DNA of 64,000 bases from Streptomyces ardesiacus (GTDB lineage: Bacteria; Actinomycetota; Actinomycetes; Streptomycetales; Streptomycetaceae). A model generated the notes under the pieces. The model searched no databases, had not been told where the DNA came from, and was given only the letters and a program-made list of their open reading frames with translations. This document shows positions 15,405 to 23,895 of the stretch, in pieces. Every line of letters begins with the position of its first letter. Positions within the stretch are counted from its first letter, which is position 1. Location: the NCBI RefSeq assembly GCF_003112575.1, contig NZ_BEWC01000002.1, forward strand, positions 1-64,000, given 5' to 3'. Both the position numbers and the translations under genes were made by a program.

Positions 15405-17098
15405 GCCCCACCACCTTTCCCGCCGGTCCGGAACACGGGCACGTCACCTTCCTGGGTGCCGGACCCGGAGATCCGGGACTGCTGACTCTGCGCGCCGTGG
15501 AGGCGCTGGCCCACGCGGACGTCCTCGTCGCCGAGCACGAGGTGCTCGACGTCGTGCGTACGCACGCGAGGCAGGGCGTGTCGGAGGTGCACACGGACGC
15601 CGATCCGTCGGATCCGGGCACAGGCGCGCCCCAGCTCACGGTTGTTGACGGTGCGTCAACGACCCTGGGCGCCCCCGCTGTGCGGGATGCCGCACATCTT
15701 GTCATGGAGGCCGCGCGGGGCGGCAGGCGGGTCGTGCGTGCGGTCACCGGTGACCCCGGGCTCGACACGTACGCCGCCGAGGAGATGCTGGCCTGCGCCG
15801 CGGCCGGGGTGCCCTTCGAGGTCGTCCCCGGCATCGCGAACGCCGTCGGCGTGCCCGCGTACGCCGGTGTGCCGCTGCGGGACGCGGAGGGCGCGGACGT
15901 GCGGTTCGTGGACGCCCGTACGGCGTCGGACCGGTGCTGGACCGAGGTGGGCGCCTCCGACGGCACGGTGGTCGTGTCGACGACGCTGGACTCGGTGGCC
16001 GCGGCGGCCGGCGAGCTGGTGTCGGCGGGCCGCAAGCCGGACACCCCGCTGACGGTGACGATCGCCGGTACGACGACCAGGCAGCGCACCTGGTCCGCGA
16101 CGCTCGGCACGGTCGCGCAGACCCTGAAGCAGGCGAAGGTGCTGCCGTCCCCGGACGGCGGCCGCCCGGTGATAGCCGTGGTCGGCGAGCGCAGCGCATC
16201 CGCCCGGCGTGACCAGCTCTCGTGGTTCGAGTCCAAGCCGCTGTTCGGCTGGAAGGTCCTCGTGCCGCGCACCAAGGAGCAGGCGGCGTCGCTCTCCGAC
16301 CAGCTGAGGTCCTACGGCGCGGTCCCGCACGAGGTCCCGACCATCGCGGTGGAGCCGCCGCGCACCCCGCAGCAGATGGAGCGGGCGGTCAAGGGCCTGG
16401 TCACGGGCCGCTACGAGTGGATCGCGTTCACGTCGGTCAACGCGGTGAAGGCGGTCCGCGAGAAGTTCGAGGAGTACGGGCTGGACGCCCGTGCCTTCGC
16501 GGGCATCAAGGTCGCGGCGGTCGGCGAGCAGACGGCCAACGCCCTCATCGCCTTCGGCGTGAAGCCGGACCTGGTGCCGAGCGGTGAGCAGTCGGCGGCG
16601 GGCCTGCTGGAGGACTGGCCGCCGTACGACCCTGTTTTCGATCCCATCGACCGGGTGTTCCTGCCCCGTGCCGACATCGCCACGGAGACCCTGGTCGCCG
16701 GTCTGATCGAGCTGGGCTGGGAGGTCGACGACGTCACGGCCTACCGCACGGTGCGCGCCTCGCCGCCCCCCGCCACGACCCGGGAGGCCATCAAGGGCGG
16801 CGGCTTCGACGCGGTGCTCTTCACGTCGTCGTCCACGGTCCGCAACCTGGTGGGCATCGCGGGCAAGCCGCACAACGTCACGGTGATCGCGTGCATCGGC
16901 CCGGCGACGGCCAAGACGGCCGAGGAGCACGGCCTGCGCGTCGACGTCATGGCCCCCGAACCGTCCGTCCACAAACTGGCGGAGGCCCTGGCCGACTTCG
17001 GCCTGCGGCGCCGGGCGGCGGCGCTGGAGGCGGGGGACCCGGTGACGCGGCCGAGCGAACGGCGGCCGGGGTCGCGGAGACGGCGGTCTTCGACCTGA
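15401..17098 (+). CDS. hemD: Uroporphyrinogen-III synthase fused to a divergent C-methyltransferase domain
   Basis: A 565-residue two-domain protein from GTG 15401. Residues 1-270 have the tetrapyrrole methylase fold (VTFLGAGPGDPGLLTLRAVEAL, FEVVPGIANAVGVPAYAGVPL). Residues 285-565 are HemD (VLVPRTKEQAASLSDQLRSYG, FTSVNAVKAV, FTSSSTVRNLVG), which cyclises hydroxymethylbilane to uroporphyrinogen III. In the methylase half the usual GDPFxFGRGGEE loop reads GDPGLDTYAAEE and the THR motif after the AYAGVPL block is absent, so methylation activity is doubtful. It is the last gene of the operon, followed by a hairpin. HemD activity is well supported, the methylase activity is not. Confidence 0.92.
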   Translation: MSPTTFPAGPEHGHVTFLGAGPGDPGLLTLRAVEALAHADVLVAEHEVLDVVRTHARQGVSEVHTDADPSDPGTGAPQLTVVDGASTTLGAPAVRDAAHLVMEAARGGRRVVRAVTGDPGLDTYAAEEMLACAAAGVPFEVVPGIANAVGVPAYAGVPLRDAEGADVRFVDARTASDRCWTEVGASDGTVVVSTTLDSVAAAAGELVSAGRKPDTPLTVTIAGTTTRQRTWSATLGTVAQTLKQAKVLPSPDGGRPVIAVVGERSASARRDQLSWFESKPLFGWKVLVPRTKEQAASLSDQLRSYGAVPHEVPTIAVEPPRTPQQMERAVKGLVTGRYEWIAFTSVNAVKAVREKFEEYGLDARAFAGIKVAAVGEQTANALIAFGVKPDLVPSGEQSAAGLLEDWPPYDPVFDPIDRVFLPRADIATETLVAGLIELGWEVDDVTAYRTVRASPPPATTREAIKGGGFDAVLFTSSSTVRNLVGIAGKPHNVTVIACIGPATAKTAEEHGLRVDVMAPEPSVHKLAEALADFGLRRRAAALEAGDPVTRPSERRPGSRRRRSST

Positions 17099-17106
17099 GG
17101 CGAGAG

Positions 17107-17132
17107 GGGGCGCTCCCGGTAGGGGGCGCCCC
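17107..17132 (+). terminator. Terminator of the rex-hemACD operon
   Basis: GGGGCGC (17107-17113) pairs with GCGCCCC (17126-17132) a few bases after the hemD stop; a T-rich stretch follows. Confidence 0.7.
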
Positions 17133-17272
17133 GTCGTCGTTCTCCCTCCGACTCCCCGTGCATTGGTCTGGACCTGTCGGTGCGGGGCGGTCTAGGATGC
17201 GAGCGACATCGCACCACCTCCCCTGACATCCGGCGTTTTGTCAGGATGTCCATGGACAAACGGAGTTGGCAC

Positions 17273-17506
17273 ATGAAGCGACGTATCGCCCTGGCCGCTG
17301 CCGCCGTTGCCGCGGCCATCGCCCTGCCACTGTCCAGCGCCACCGCGGCGGAGGCCAGTACGTGGCGCATCGCCGGGTACTACACGACCGCGGCCGAGTG
17401 CGACCGCGCCGGGCAGGCCGGGGCGGTCCTGTGGGGGCCGCTGTACATGTGCAAGTACACGGGGCAGCAGAACGGGCACGACTGGTACGAGCTCTGGGTG
17501 CACTGA
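17273..17506 (+). CDS. Small secreted protein (unknown)
   Basis: A 77-residue protein with a clear Sec signal peptide: MKRRIALAAAAVAAAIALPL then an AxA-type cleavage region near ATAAEAS. The mature part is only about 45 residues, with two cysteines (ECDRAG and YMCKYT) that may form a disulfide, and aromatic-rich ends (WRIAGYYTT, HDWYELWVH). I do not recognise a family beyond small Streptomyces secreted proteins. The start is ATG 17273, with GGAG nine bases before it; an earlier ATG at 17251 is possible. It stands alone between the hem operon and the hemerythrin fusion. Confidence 0.75.
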   Translation: MKRRIALAAAAVAAAIALPLSSATAAEASTWRIAGYYTTAAECDRAGQAGAVLWGPLYMCKYTGQQNGHDWYELWVH

Positions 17507-17781
17507 CCGGGGCGTGGGACGAGCGCGTTGACAGTCCTGCGGGTCGGTGCGTGTAATGAGGGTGGTGCCGCGTGGCGCCGGTCAAAGAGCAGTGGGCCGG
17601 CCGGCGATCGGGCGAGCGCCCTTCCTCCAAGGGGTACGTGATGCGTTCCTGCTCCGCGCCCTGATCCCGGGATTCCCGACGCAGCGCTTCCGCGCGTCCC
17701 TCTCGTGCTCGTCCCTCATTCCTCCGCAGGCCGCGGCACGTGCCGTCGCCGCGGCCTGCCGTCCTGGAGACACAGAACTTC

Positions 17782-18582
17782 ATGCCCACGTCGTTCCATC
17801 AGTCCGTCATCGACGAGTTCCGCGCCAACGAAGGCAAGGTCGGTGGCCCCTTCGCAGGCGGTGACCTGCTTCTGCTGACCACCACCGGTGCCCGGTCGGG
17901 CATCTCGCGGACCGTGCCGCTCGGTTACGTCCGTCACGAGGGGGCCCTGCTCGTCGTCGGGTCCAACCTCGGTGGCCCGCGGCATCCCGGCTGGTACCAC
18001 AACCTGCTCGCCCGTCCCGTCGTCCGCGTGGAGGTGGGCACCGCCGACTTCGAGGCGCTCGCGGTGCCCGCCGAAGGGGAGCGGCGCGAGCAACTGTTCG
18101 CGCACGCCGTGCGGGTGGCGCCCGGCTACGGGGACTACCAGGCCCGCACCAGCCGGCTGCTGCCGGTCGTGGTGCTGGAGCGGGCCGAGCCCGAGGCGTA
18201 CTTCGCGTCCCCGGGGGCGGCGGCCGGCGCGGCGCCCGGGCTCGGGCTGCAGATCCGGCAGCGGTGCCTGGCGTTCTGCCAGGCGCTGGAGTTCCATCAC
18301 GCGAGCGAGGACGGGCATCTGTTCCCCGGCATCGCCCGTCACCATCCGCACCTGGGCGGCGTCTTCGACCGGCTCGCCGGCGAACACCGCACCGTCGCCC
18401 GCATCCAGGGGGAGCTGGCCGCCCTGCTGGTGCGGGTCACCGTCACCGAGCCGGAACGTTTCCGGCAGGAACTGGCCGCCATGTCCACCGAGTTGAACGC
18501 ACATCTCGACTACGAGGAGGAGGTTCTGCTGCCCCTGCTGGCCGACGTGCCGTGGCCGCCGGCCGCGCCGCGGGTCACCTGA
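17782..18582 (+). CDS. Deazaflavin/flavin-type nitroreductase fused to a hemerythrin domain
   Basis: A 266-residue fusion. Residues 1-140 match the F420-dependent DDN-type split-barrel family (LLTTTGARSGISRTVPLGYV, VGSNLGGPRHPGWYHNLLARP, GYGDYQARTSR). Residues 155-260 are hemerythrin-like, with candidate di-iron ligands in FHHASEDGHLFP, LAGEHRTVAR and LNAHLDYEEEVLLP. The pairing suggests a redox enzyme with an oxygen-, NO- or peroxide-sensing/binding iron module; this is inference. The start is ATG 17782 (GGAG upstream). Its last eight bases overlap the convergent aldehyde dehydrogenase gene. Confidence 0.85.
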   Translation: MPTSFHQSVIDEFRANEGKVGGPFAGGDLLLLTTTGARSGISRTVPLGYVRHEGALLVVGSNLGGPRHPGWYHNLLARPVVRVEVGTADFEALAVPAEGERREQLFAHAVRVAPGYGDYQARTSRLLPVVVLERAEPEAYFASPGAAAGAAPGLGLQIRQRCLAFCQALEFHHASEDGHLFPGIARHHPHLGGVFDRLAGEHRTVARIQGELAALLVRVTVTEPERFRQELAAMSTELNAHLDYEEEVLLPLLADVPWPPAAPRVT

Positions 18583-19909
18583 TCGTGCGGATGAGCTTCT
18601 TGTTGACGAACTCCTCGATGCCCGCGCGGCCCAGTTCACGGCCGAAGCCGGAGCGCTTGATGCCGCCGAAGGGGAGTTCCGCGCCCTCCGCGCCGACGCC
18701 GTTGACGAAGACCATGCCGGCCTCGATGCGGTCGGCGACGCGGTCGGCCTGGGCGGGGTCGGTGGTGAAGACGTAGGAGCCGAGGCCGTAGGGGGTGTCG
18801 TTGGCGATGCGTACGGCGTCGTCCTCGTCGGCCGCCGGGAAGACCGTCGCCACCGGGCCGAACAGTTCCTGGCGGGCGGCGGTGTGCTCGGTGGTCAGGC
18901 CGGTGAGGACGCCGGGCGGGAAGTACGCCCCGTGCCGTTCGCCCTCGCTGTGCAGGGTGGCGCCCTGGGCGACGGCCTCGTCGACCTGGCGGGCCAGGTG
19001 CTCGGCGGCGGCGACGGACGACAGCGGCGCCCCCGTCGCACCCGCGAGGAGGCGGGCGGTGAACCGCTCGGTGAACGCCTCGTACCACTCCTCGACGACG
19101 ATGAACCGCTTGGCCGCGTTGCACGCCTGGCCCGTGTTGTCGAGGCGGGCGGCGACGGCCGCCTCGACGACCGCGTCCAGGTCGTCGGTGGAGAGCAGGA
19201 GGAAGGGGTCCGAGCCGCCGAGTTCCAGGACGACCTTCTTCAGGTGCCGTCCGGCGATCTCGGCGACGGCGGCACCGGCCCGCTCCGAGCCGGTGAGCGA
19301 GACGCCCCGCACGCGCGGATCGGCGATGACCGTCGCGACCTGATCGTTGGTGGCGTACACGTTGACGTAGGCGCCGGCCGGGAAGCCCGCCTGGGCGAAG
19401 AGCCGCTCCAGCAGGGCGGCGGTGGCGGGGCACTGGGGCGCGTGCTTGAGCACGACCGTGTTGCCCAGGGCCAGGTTGGGGGCGGCGAAGCGGGCGACCT
19501 GGTAGGCCGGAAAGTTCCACGGCATGATGCCGAGCAGCACGCCGACGGGGGCGCGCCGGACGACGGCGCTGCCGGGACCCGAGGTGACGGGCAGCGGCTC
19601 GTCGGCGAGGAACTCCGCGGCGTGGTCGGCGTAGTAGTGGTAGATGTCGGCGCAGAAGCCGACCTCGCCCTCGGCCTCCGCCAGGGGTTTGCCCATCTCG
19701 CGGACGATGCTCGCGGCCAGCCGGTCGCGGTGCTCGGTGTGCAGGTCGCCCAGGCGGCGCAGCAGCGCGGCGCGTTCGGCCACCGTGCTCGTGCGCCCCC
19801 AGGCGGCGGCCTCGTGGGCGGCGGTCACGGCGGCGGCGACGTCCGCGTCGGAGGCGGTGGGGCAGGTCTCGGTGACTTCGCCGGTGGTGGGGTCGGTTAC
19901 GGCGTACAT
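18575..19909 (-). CDS. NAD(P)-dependent aldehyde dehydrogenase (succinate-semialdehyde type)
   Basis: A 444-residue ALDH. Recognisable motifs are GIMPWNFPAYQVAR, VSLTGSERAG, the catalytic Glu in LELGGSDPFL, the catalytic Cys in NTGQACNAAKR, and ELFGPVATVF. It is closest to the short succinate-semialdehyde dehydrogenase branch, which oxidises amine-derived aldehydes to acids. It is last in a three-gene minus-strand operon after the permease and alcohol dehydrogenase, consistent with uptake and stepwise oxidation of an amine, amino alcohol or alcohol substrate. The actual substrate is not visible. Confidence 0.9.
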   Translation of the reverse strand: MYAVTDPTTGEVTETCPTASDADVAAAVTAAHEAAAWGRTSTVAERAALLRRLGDLHTEHRDRLAASIVREMGKPLAEAEGEVGFCADIYHYYADHAAEFLADEPLPVTSGPGSAVVRRAPVGVLLGIMPWNFPAYQVARFAAPNLALGNTVVLKHAPQCPATAALLERLFAQAGFPAGAYVNVYATNDQVATVIADPRVRGVSLTGSERAGAAVAEIAGRHLKKVVLELGGSDPFLLLSTDDLDAVVEAAVAARLDNTGQACNAAKRFIVVEEWYEAFTERFTARLLAGATGAPLSSVAAAEHLARQVDEAVAQGATLHSEGERHGAYFPPGVLTGLTTEHTAARQELFGPVATVFPAADEDDAVRIANDTPYGLGSYVFTTDPAQADRVADRIEAGMVFVNGVGAEGAELPFGGIKRSGFGRELGRAGIEEFVNKKLIRTIR

Positions 19910-19950
19910 CGGGTCTCCGGGGTGGGGTGGGGGAGGGCGGACGGCGTGGG

Positions 19951-21051
19951 TCAGGGCTCCAGGATGGTGCGGACGCCGGTGTTGGCCCTGAGGTCGTCGA
20001 AGGCCTCGGCCGCCTCCGTGAGGGGGCGGACCTTGCCGATCAGGTCGTCCAGCGGGAGCCGGCCGGCCAGGTGGAGGCGGGCGAGCTTCGGGATGTCGAT
20101 CTCCCCGACGCTGGAGCCGTAGTTGCAGCCGAGTATGCGTTTGCCCTGGTCGGCGAGGTCGAACAGGTTGAAGGAGCCGGTCGCGCCGGTGGCCGCCATG
20201 CCGACGAGTACGGCGGCCCCGCCCGGGGCGAGCATGGCGGGGAGGGTCTCGATGACCCGCGGGCTGCCGATCGCCTCGAAGGCGTGGTCGACGCCGCCGA
20301 GGTGCTCCTGGCACCAGGCGGCCACGTCGGTCTCCGCGCCGTCCAGGGTGTGGGTGGCGCCGAAGCGCCGGGCCACGGCGAGGCGTTCGGGGGAGAGGTC
20401 GACGGCGACGACGGGATCGGCGCCCACCAGGCGCAGGCCCATGACGACGCTCAGGCCCACGCCGCCCGTGCCGACGACGACCGCGGACTCGCCGGGGCGG
20501 ACCCCCGCGGTGTTCATGACCGCGCCGACTCCGGTGGTGATCGAGCAGCCGAGCAGCGCGCCGATGCCGAACGGCAGCTCGGCCGGCACCTTGACCGCCG
20601 CCGTCTCGGGGACGACCAGCCGGTCGGTGAAGGCGCCCAGCCCGAGGTAGGGCCAGACCGGCTCGCCCCGGGCGTCGGAGAAGGGGGTGCTTCCGTCGGG
20701 CAGGGTGTTGGCGACGGCCTTGGTGCCGGTGCACAGCCACGCCTGTCCGGCCACGCACTTGCGGCAGCGCCGGCACGGGGCGAACCAGGAGAGGACGACG
20801 TGGTCGCCGGGGCTCAGGGCGGTGACCCCGGGGCCCGTGCCGGTGACGACGCCGGCCGCTTCGTGGCCGAGGACGAGGGGACGGTCGGTGGGCCAGTCGC
20901 CGGTCACGATGTGGAGGTCCGAGTGGCACACGCCGGCCGCGCGGACGTCGATCTCGACCTCGCCCGGTCCGGCGGGGCGCAGCGCCACCTCACGGGTGCG
21001 CAGGCCCGAGCCGGGCTCGAAGACGACGGCGGGGGAGAGTTGCGACGACAT
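19951..21051 (-). CDS. Zinc-dependent alcohol dehydrogenase (class III-like)
   Basis: A 366-residue MDR-superfamily dehydrogenase. Catalytic zinc ligands lie in GVCHSDLH and LGHEAAG, and structural zinc ligands are the four cysteines of CRRCRKCVAGQAWLC. The coenzyme motif is VVGTGGVGLSVVMG. Members oxidise primary alcohols or thiol-hydroxymethyl adducts with NAD+. It overlaps the permease stop by ATGA and precedes the aldehyde dehydrogenase, so alcohol-to-aldehyde-to-acid oxidation is the likely sequence. The substrate is unknown. Confidence 0.9.
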   Translation of the reverse strand: MSSQLSPAVVFEPGSGLRTREVALRPAGPGEVEIDVRAAGVCHSDLHIVTGDWPTDRPLVLGHEAAGVVTGTGPGVTALSPGDHVVLSWFAPCRRCRKCVAGQAWLCTGTKAVANTLPDGSTPFSDARGEPVWPYLGLGAFTDRLVVPETAAVKVPAELPFGIGALLGCSITTGVGAVMNTAGVRPGESAVVVGTGGVGLSVVMGLRLVGADPVVAVDLSPERLAVARRFGATHTLDGAETDVAAWCQEHLGGVDHAFEAIGSPRVIETLPAMLAPGGAAVLVGMAATGATGSFNLFDLADQGKRILGCNYGSSVGEIDIPKLARLHLAGRLPLDDLIGKVRPLTEAAEAFDDLRANTGVRTILEP

Positions 21052-22544
21052 CAGGACGCGTTCACCTCTTCGGGGTTCGGCCGGGGGCCGGTGTGGTGCG
21101 GGAGCCGGGTGTGGGGCCTGGCGAGGACGACGTAGGCGGCGCCGACGACGAAGAGCACGGAGAAGACGAGGATCACGGCCCACGTCTGGACCCAGCCGCC
21201 GTCGGCCGGTGCCAGTTCGGCACGCGGCCAGGCGATGTTGACCGCTTCGAAGAGCAGCCAGAGGACGGCGAGCACGTTGACGGCCAGGCCGAGCCGGCCC
21301 AGTCGCACCTGCCCGGCCGCCGGGTTCCACCGGCCGCTCAGGCGGGCGGCGAGCGCCACGAGGGCGACGGTGAGGAAGATGAAGTAGAAGCCGCCCGAGC
21401 CGAACGAGATCAGGGTCGCGGCGGCGTTGCCGTTCAGCCCCAGCAGGAGCCCGAGGACGGCCAGCACGGCGGTCGCGATGAGGGAGACGTACGGGATCTG
21501 GCGGGGGCCGACGGTGGCCAGGGTCGCGGAGAAGGGCAGTTGCCGGTCGCGGGCGAAGGCGAAGACGGCGCGGCCGATGTACGTCTGGATCGAGATGGCG
21601 CACGCCAGGAACGCGATCAGGACGACGACGATGAACGGCTTCTCGCTCCACCCGCCCAGTCCGTCGGTCACGGCGGTGAAGACGGGGTCGGCGATCGCCC
21701 CCGCCACGGCGTCGCGGGGGCGGCCGAGCGCCAGCGTCACCGCGAGGCCGGTGAGCAGCACGGTGAAGGCGACGAACAGGTAGGCGCGCAGCAGGGCCCG
21801 CGGCACGCTGCGGCGCGGCTGCTCGGTCTCCTCCGCGACCTGCGTGGTCGCGTCGAAGCCCAGGAAGGCCCAGCCCGCCACGGCCAGGCAGGTCAAAAAG
21901 CCCGCCAGGACCGACCCGCCGGAGGCCCGGCCCGCTCCGAGGGTCTCGAAGAGGATGCCGAAGCCGTTGTTGCGGACGAACAGCAGGAGGATCAGGCTGA
22001 CCGCGATGGAGGCGAGGCCCTCGGCGATGATGCCCGCGTTGAGGAAGTGCTTCACCGGGTTGACGCCGAGCAGGTTGATGCCGAGCGCCACGGCGACGAA
22101 GACCACGCCGAGCAGGACGTGGGTCAGCGGCGAGGGGGTGCCGTCGGCCACGAGCATGTGCAGCCAGCTCGCCCCCAGGTAGGCCACGGTGGTCAGGGAG
22201 GCGACGGCGGAGGCCAGGTAGAGCCAGCCGACCAGCCAGCCGAGCCGGGGACCGCCCAGCCGGCGCACCCACTGGTAGACGCCGCCCGTCATCGGGAACT
22301 GGGAGGACAGTTCGGCGTAGACGGTGGCCACCAGGAGCTGGCCGAGGAAGGCCACGACGACCGCCCAGATCCACGCGGGGCCGGCGAAGACGAAGCCGAG
22401 CTGGACGACGGCGTAGATCCCGACGACCGGTGAGATGGTCGCGAAGCCGATCGCGAACACCGCCCAGGCGGACAGGGTGCGCTTCAGTTCCTGCTGGTAG
22501 CCGTAGTCGGCGAGGTCACCGGCATCGGTGCGAGTGTCGTTCAC
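21051..22544 (-). CDS. APC-superfamily amino acid/amine permease
   Basis: A 497-residue transporter with about twelve membrane segments, starting after a 25-residue cytoplasmic leader. The first helix region FAIGFATISPVVGIYAVVQLG carries the unwound-helix pattern of the APC family, and YAELSSQFPMTGGVYQWVRRLGG is the conserved second block. It imports amino acids, GABA or amines by cation symport or exchange in this family. The start is GTG 22544. It is first in the permease-ADH-ALDH operon, whose promoter region holds overlapping ATTGGTC/GACCAAT palindromes shared with the divergent TetR gene. Confidence 0.92.
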   Translation of the reverse strand: MNDTRTDAGDLADYGYQQELKRTLSAWAVFAIGFATISPVVGIYAVVQLGFVFAGPAWIWAVVVAFLGQLLVATVYAELSSQFPMTGGVYQWVRRLGGPRLGWLVGWLYLASAVASLTTVAYLGASWLHMLVADGTPSPLTHVLLGVVFVAVALGINLLGVNPVKHFLNAGIIAEGLASIAVSLILLLFVRNNGFGILFETLGAGRASGGSVLAGFLTCLAVAGWAFLGFDATTQVAEETEQPRRSVPRALLRAYLFVAFTVLLTGLAVTLALGRPRDAVAGAIADPVFTAVTDGLGGWSEKPFIVVVLIAFLACAISIQTYIGRAVFAFARDRQLPFSATLATVGPRQIPYVSLIATAVLAVLGLLLGLNGNAAATLISFGSGGFYFIFLTVALVALAARLSGRWNPAAGQVRLGRLGLAVNVLAVLWLLFEAVNIAWPRAELAPADGGWVQTWAVILVFSVLFVVGAAYVVLARPHTRLPHHTGPRPNPEEVNAS

Positions 22545-22582
22545 GTGCGTCCCCTGACCGTGGTGCGTGCCGGAGCGGCGCT

Positions 22583-22613
22583 ATTGGTCGCCTGACCAAT
22601 TGCTTAATTGGTC
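22583..22613. promoter_or_regulatory. Double TetR operator in the divergent promoter
   Basis: ATTGGTC (22583-22589), GACCAAT (22594-22600) and ATTGGTC (22607-22613) form two overlapping inverted repeats sharing the middle half-site. They lie between the permease start and the TetR start. Such an arrangement fits autoregulation plus control of the permease operon. Confidence 0.75.
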
Positions 22614-22636
22614 GCACACTCAATAACATTCCCCCC

Positions 22637-23350
22637 ATGACGTCAAGGGGTCCGGGAAAACGCGTGCGCAAAACGCCGGTCGAGCGCCGCCACGAGATCG
22701 TCACCACCGCGGCGCGGATCGGGCTCACGGAAGGGCTGGAATGCATCACGCTGCGCCGGGTCGCCGAGGAACTGGGCGTCCAGTCCGGCCTGGTCGGCCA
22801 CTACTTCCCGGCGGCCGACAAACTCGTGGCCGAGGCCTTCACGAGCGCCACGATGACGGAGCTGGACGGGTTGCTCCCCGAGTGGCCCGCGCGGCCCGGG
22901 ACGACCGGCGCGCAGGACGGCGCGGAGGACGGCGCGCAGGACGGCGCGGAGGACCCGGGCGGGGGCGCCGCGCGTGGTCCGCTGGGCGCCCTGCGGCGCT
23001 TCTTCGGCCTCATCTCCAGCGACGACTTCGACGACGTCAGCCGGCTGTGGCTGAACGCGCGGCACCTCTCCCGGTACCGCCCGGTGCTCCGCGAGCACGT
23101 GGTGGAGCAGGAACTGCTGTGGTGCCGGCGCATCGAGCGGGTCGTCGCGGCCGGGGTGGAAACGGCGGACTTCCGCTGCGGCGACCCCTGGGCGGCGGCC
23201 GTGCGCATCCTCGTCGCCATCGACGGCACCAGCGCGTACATCAACACCAGCGAGGGGCACCGGGCCGGCCCGCTGACCGGTGTGGCCCGCGCTGTCGCGG
23301 AGACGGAACTGGGGCTGCCGGCGGGGGCGCTGGAGGCGGCCGCCGGGTGA
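22637..23350 (+). CDS. TetR-family repressor (BetI-like)
   Basis: A 237-residue regulator. The N-terminal helix-turn-helix is ITLRRVAEELGVQSGLVGHYFPAADKL, of the BetI/TetR_C type. Between residues 90 and 120 is an insertion of Gly-Ala-Gln/Glu-Asp-Gly repeats (GAQDGAEDGAQDGAEDPGGG), unusual for the family. The C-terminal ligand domain includes SRLWLNARHLSRYRPVLREH. It is divergent from the permease-ADH-ALDH operon and probably represses it through the shared ATTGGTC palindromes; BetI-like proteins often sense amine-derived compounds, which suits an amine catabolic operon. Confidence 0.88.
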   Translation: MTSRGPGKRVRKTPVERRHEIVTTAARIGLTEGLECITLRRVAEELGVQSGLVGHYFPAADKLVAEAFTSATMTELDGLLPEWPARPGTTGAQDGAEDGAQDGAEDPGGGAARGPLGALRRFFGLISSDDFDDVSRLWLNARHLSRYRPVLREHVVEQELLWCRRIERVVAAGVETADFRCGDPWAAAVRILVAIDGTSAYINTSEGHRAGPLTGVARAVAETELGLPAGALEAAAG

Positions 23351-23373
23351 CGGCCGGGAGCCCCCGCGGTGCC

Positions 23374-23784
23374 CTACGCGGACTCCAGCACCTCCTTCAG
23401 CCGGGTCAGGTCGGCGGTGACCATGGCCGCGTCGCGTTCGAAGTCCGCGTCGGCCGTGCCCGGTTGCCGGCGGAGCGTGAAGACGACCTCGCTCGCCGTG
23501 CCGTCGGCGATGACGCGGACCGGGTTGTGGACGGTCTCGCCGGAGGGGAGCGTGACGTCGTGGTCGAGGACGCCGAGGTCGTTGCGGGGGACGAAGGCGA
23601 CCTTGACCCGGCCGAGGGGGGAGGAGTCCGCGATCCACTCGCCCCCGATCCTCTCGACGGTGGCGCCGAGGCCGTGGGCCCACGCGGGCAGGTTGGCCGG
23701 GTCCGAGGCGTAGGCGTAGACGTCGTCCACGCCGCGGTCGATGCGGATGCTCAGGTGGCGGGAGTCGCTGCCGGTGCTGTTCAT
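23374..23784 (-). CDS. SRPBCC (START-like) family protein
   Basis: A 136-residue protein of the SRPBCC/polyketide-cyclase-like superfamily: it begins RHLSIRIDRGVDDVYAYASDPANLPAWAHGL, the typical first strand-helix of this hydrophobic-ligand-binding fold. No catalytic residues specific for a known enzyme are seen. It ends 23 bases from the TetR gene, convergent with it, and starts 110 bases from the divergent hemB. The role is unknown; such proteins bind lipids or small aromatic molecules. Confidence 0.82.
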   Translation of the reverse strand: MNSTGSDSRHLSIRIDRGVDDVYAYASDPANLPAWAHGLGATVERIGGEWIADSSPLGRVKVAFVPRNDLGVLDHDVTLPSGETVHNPVRVIADGTASEVVFTLRRQPGTADADFERDAAMVTADLTRLKEVLESA

Positions 23785-23895
23785 GGCGGCGACGGTAGCG
23801 GGCCGTCGGCACCGTTCTCTTGAACGGATCGGACAGTCGCCGGGCCGACTCCCCGTCGGCAAAGGCACGGGCGGGGCGGGCGTAGCGTAGGTGGT

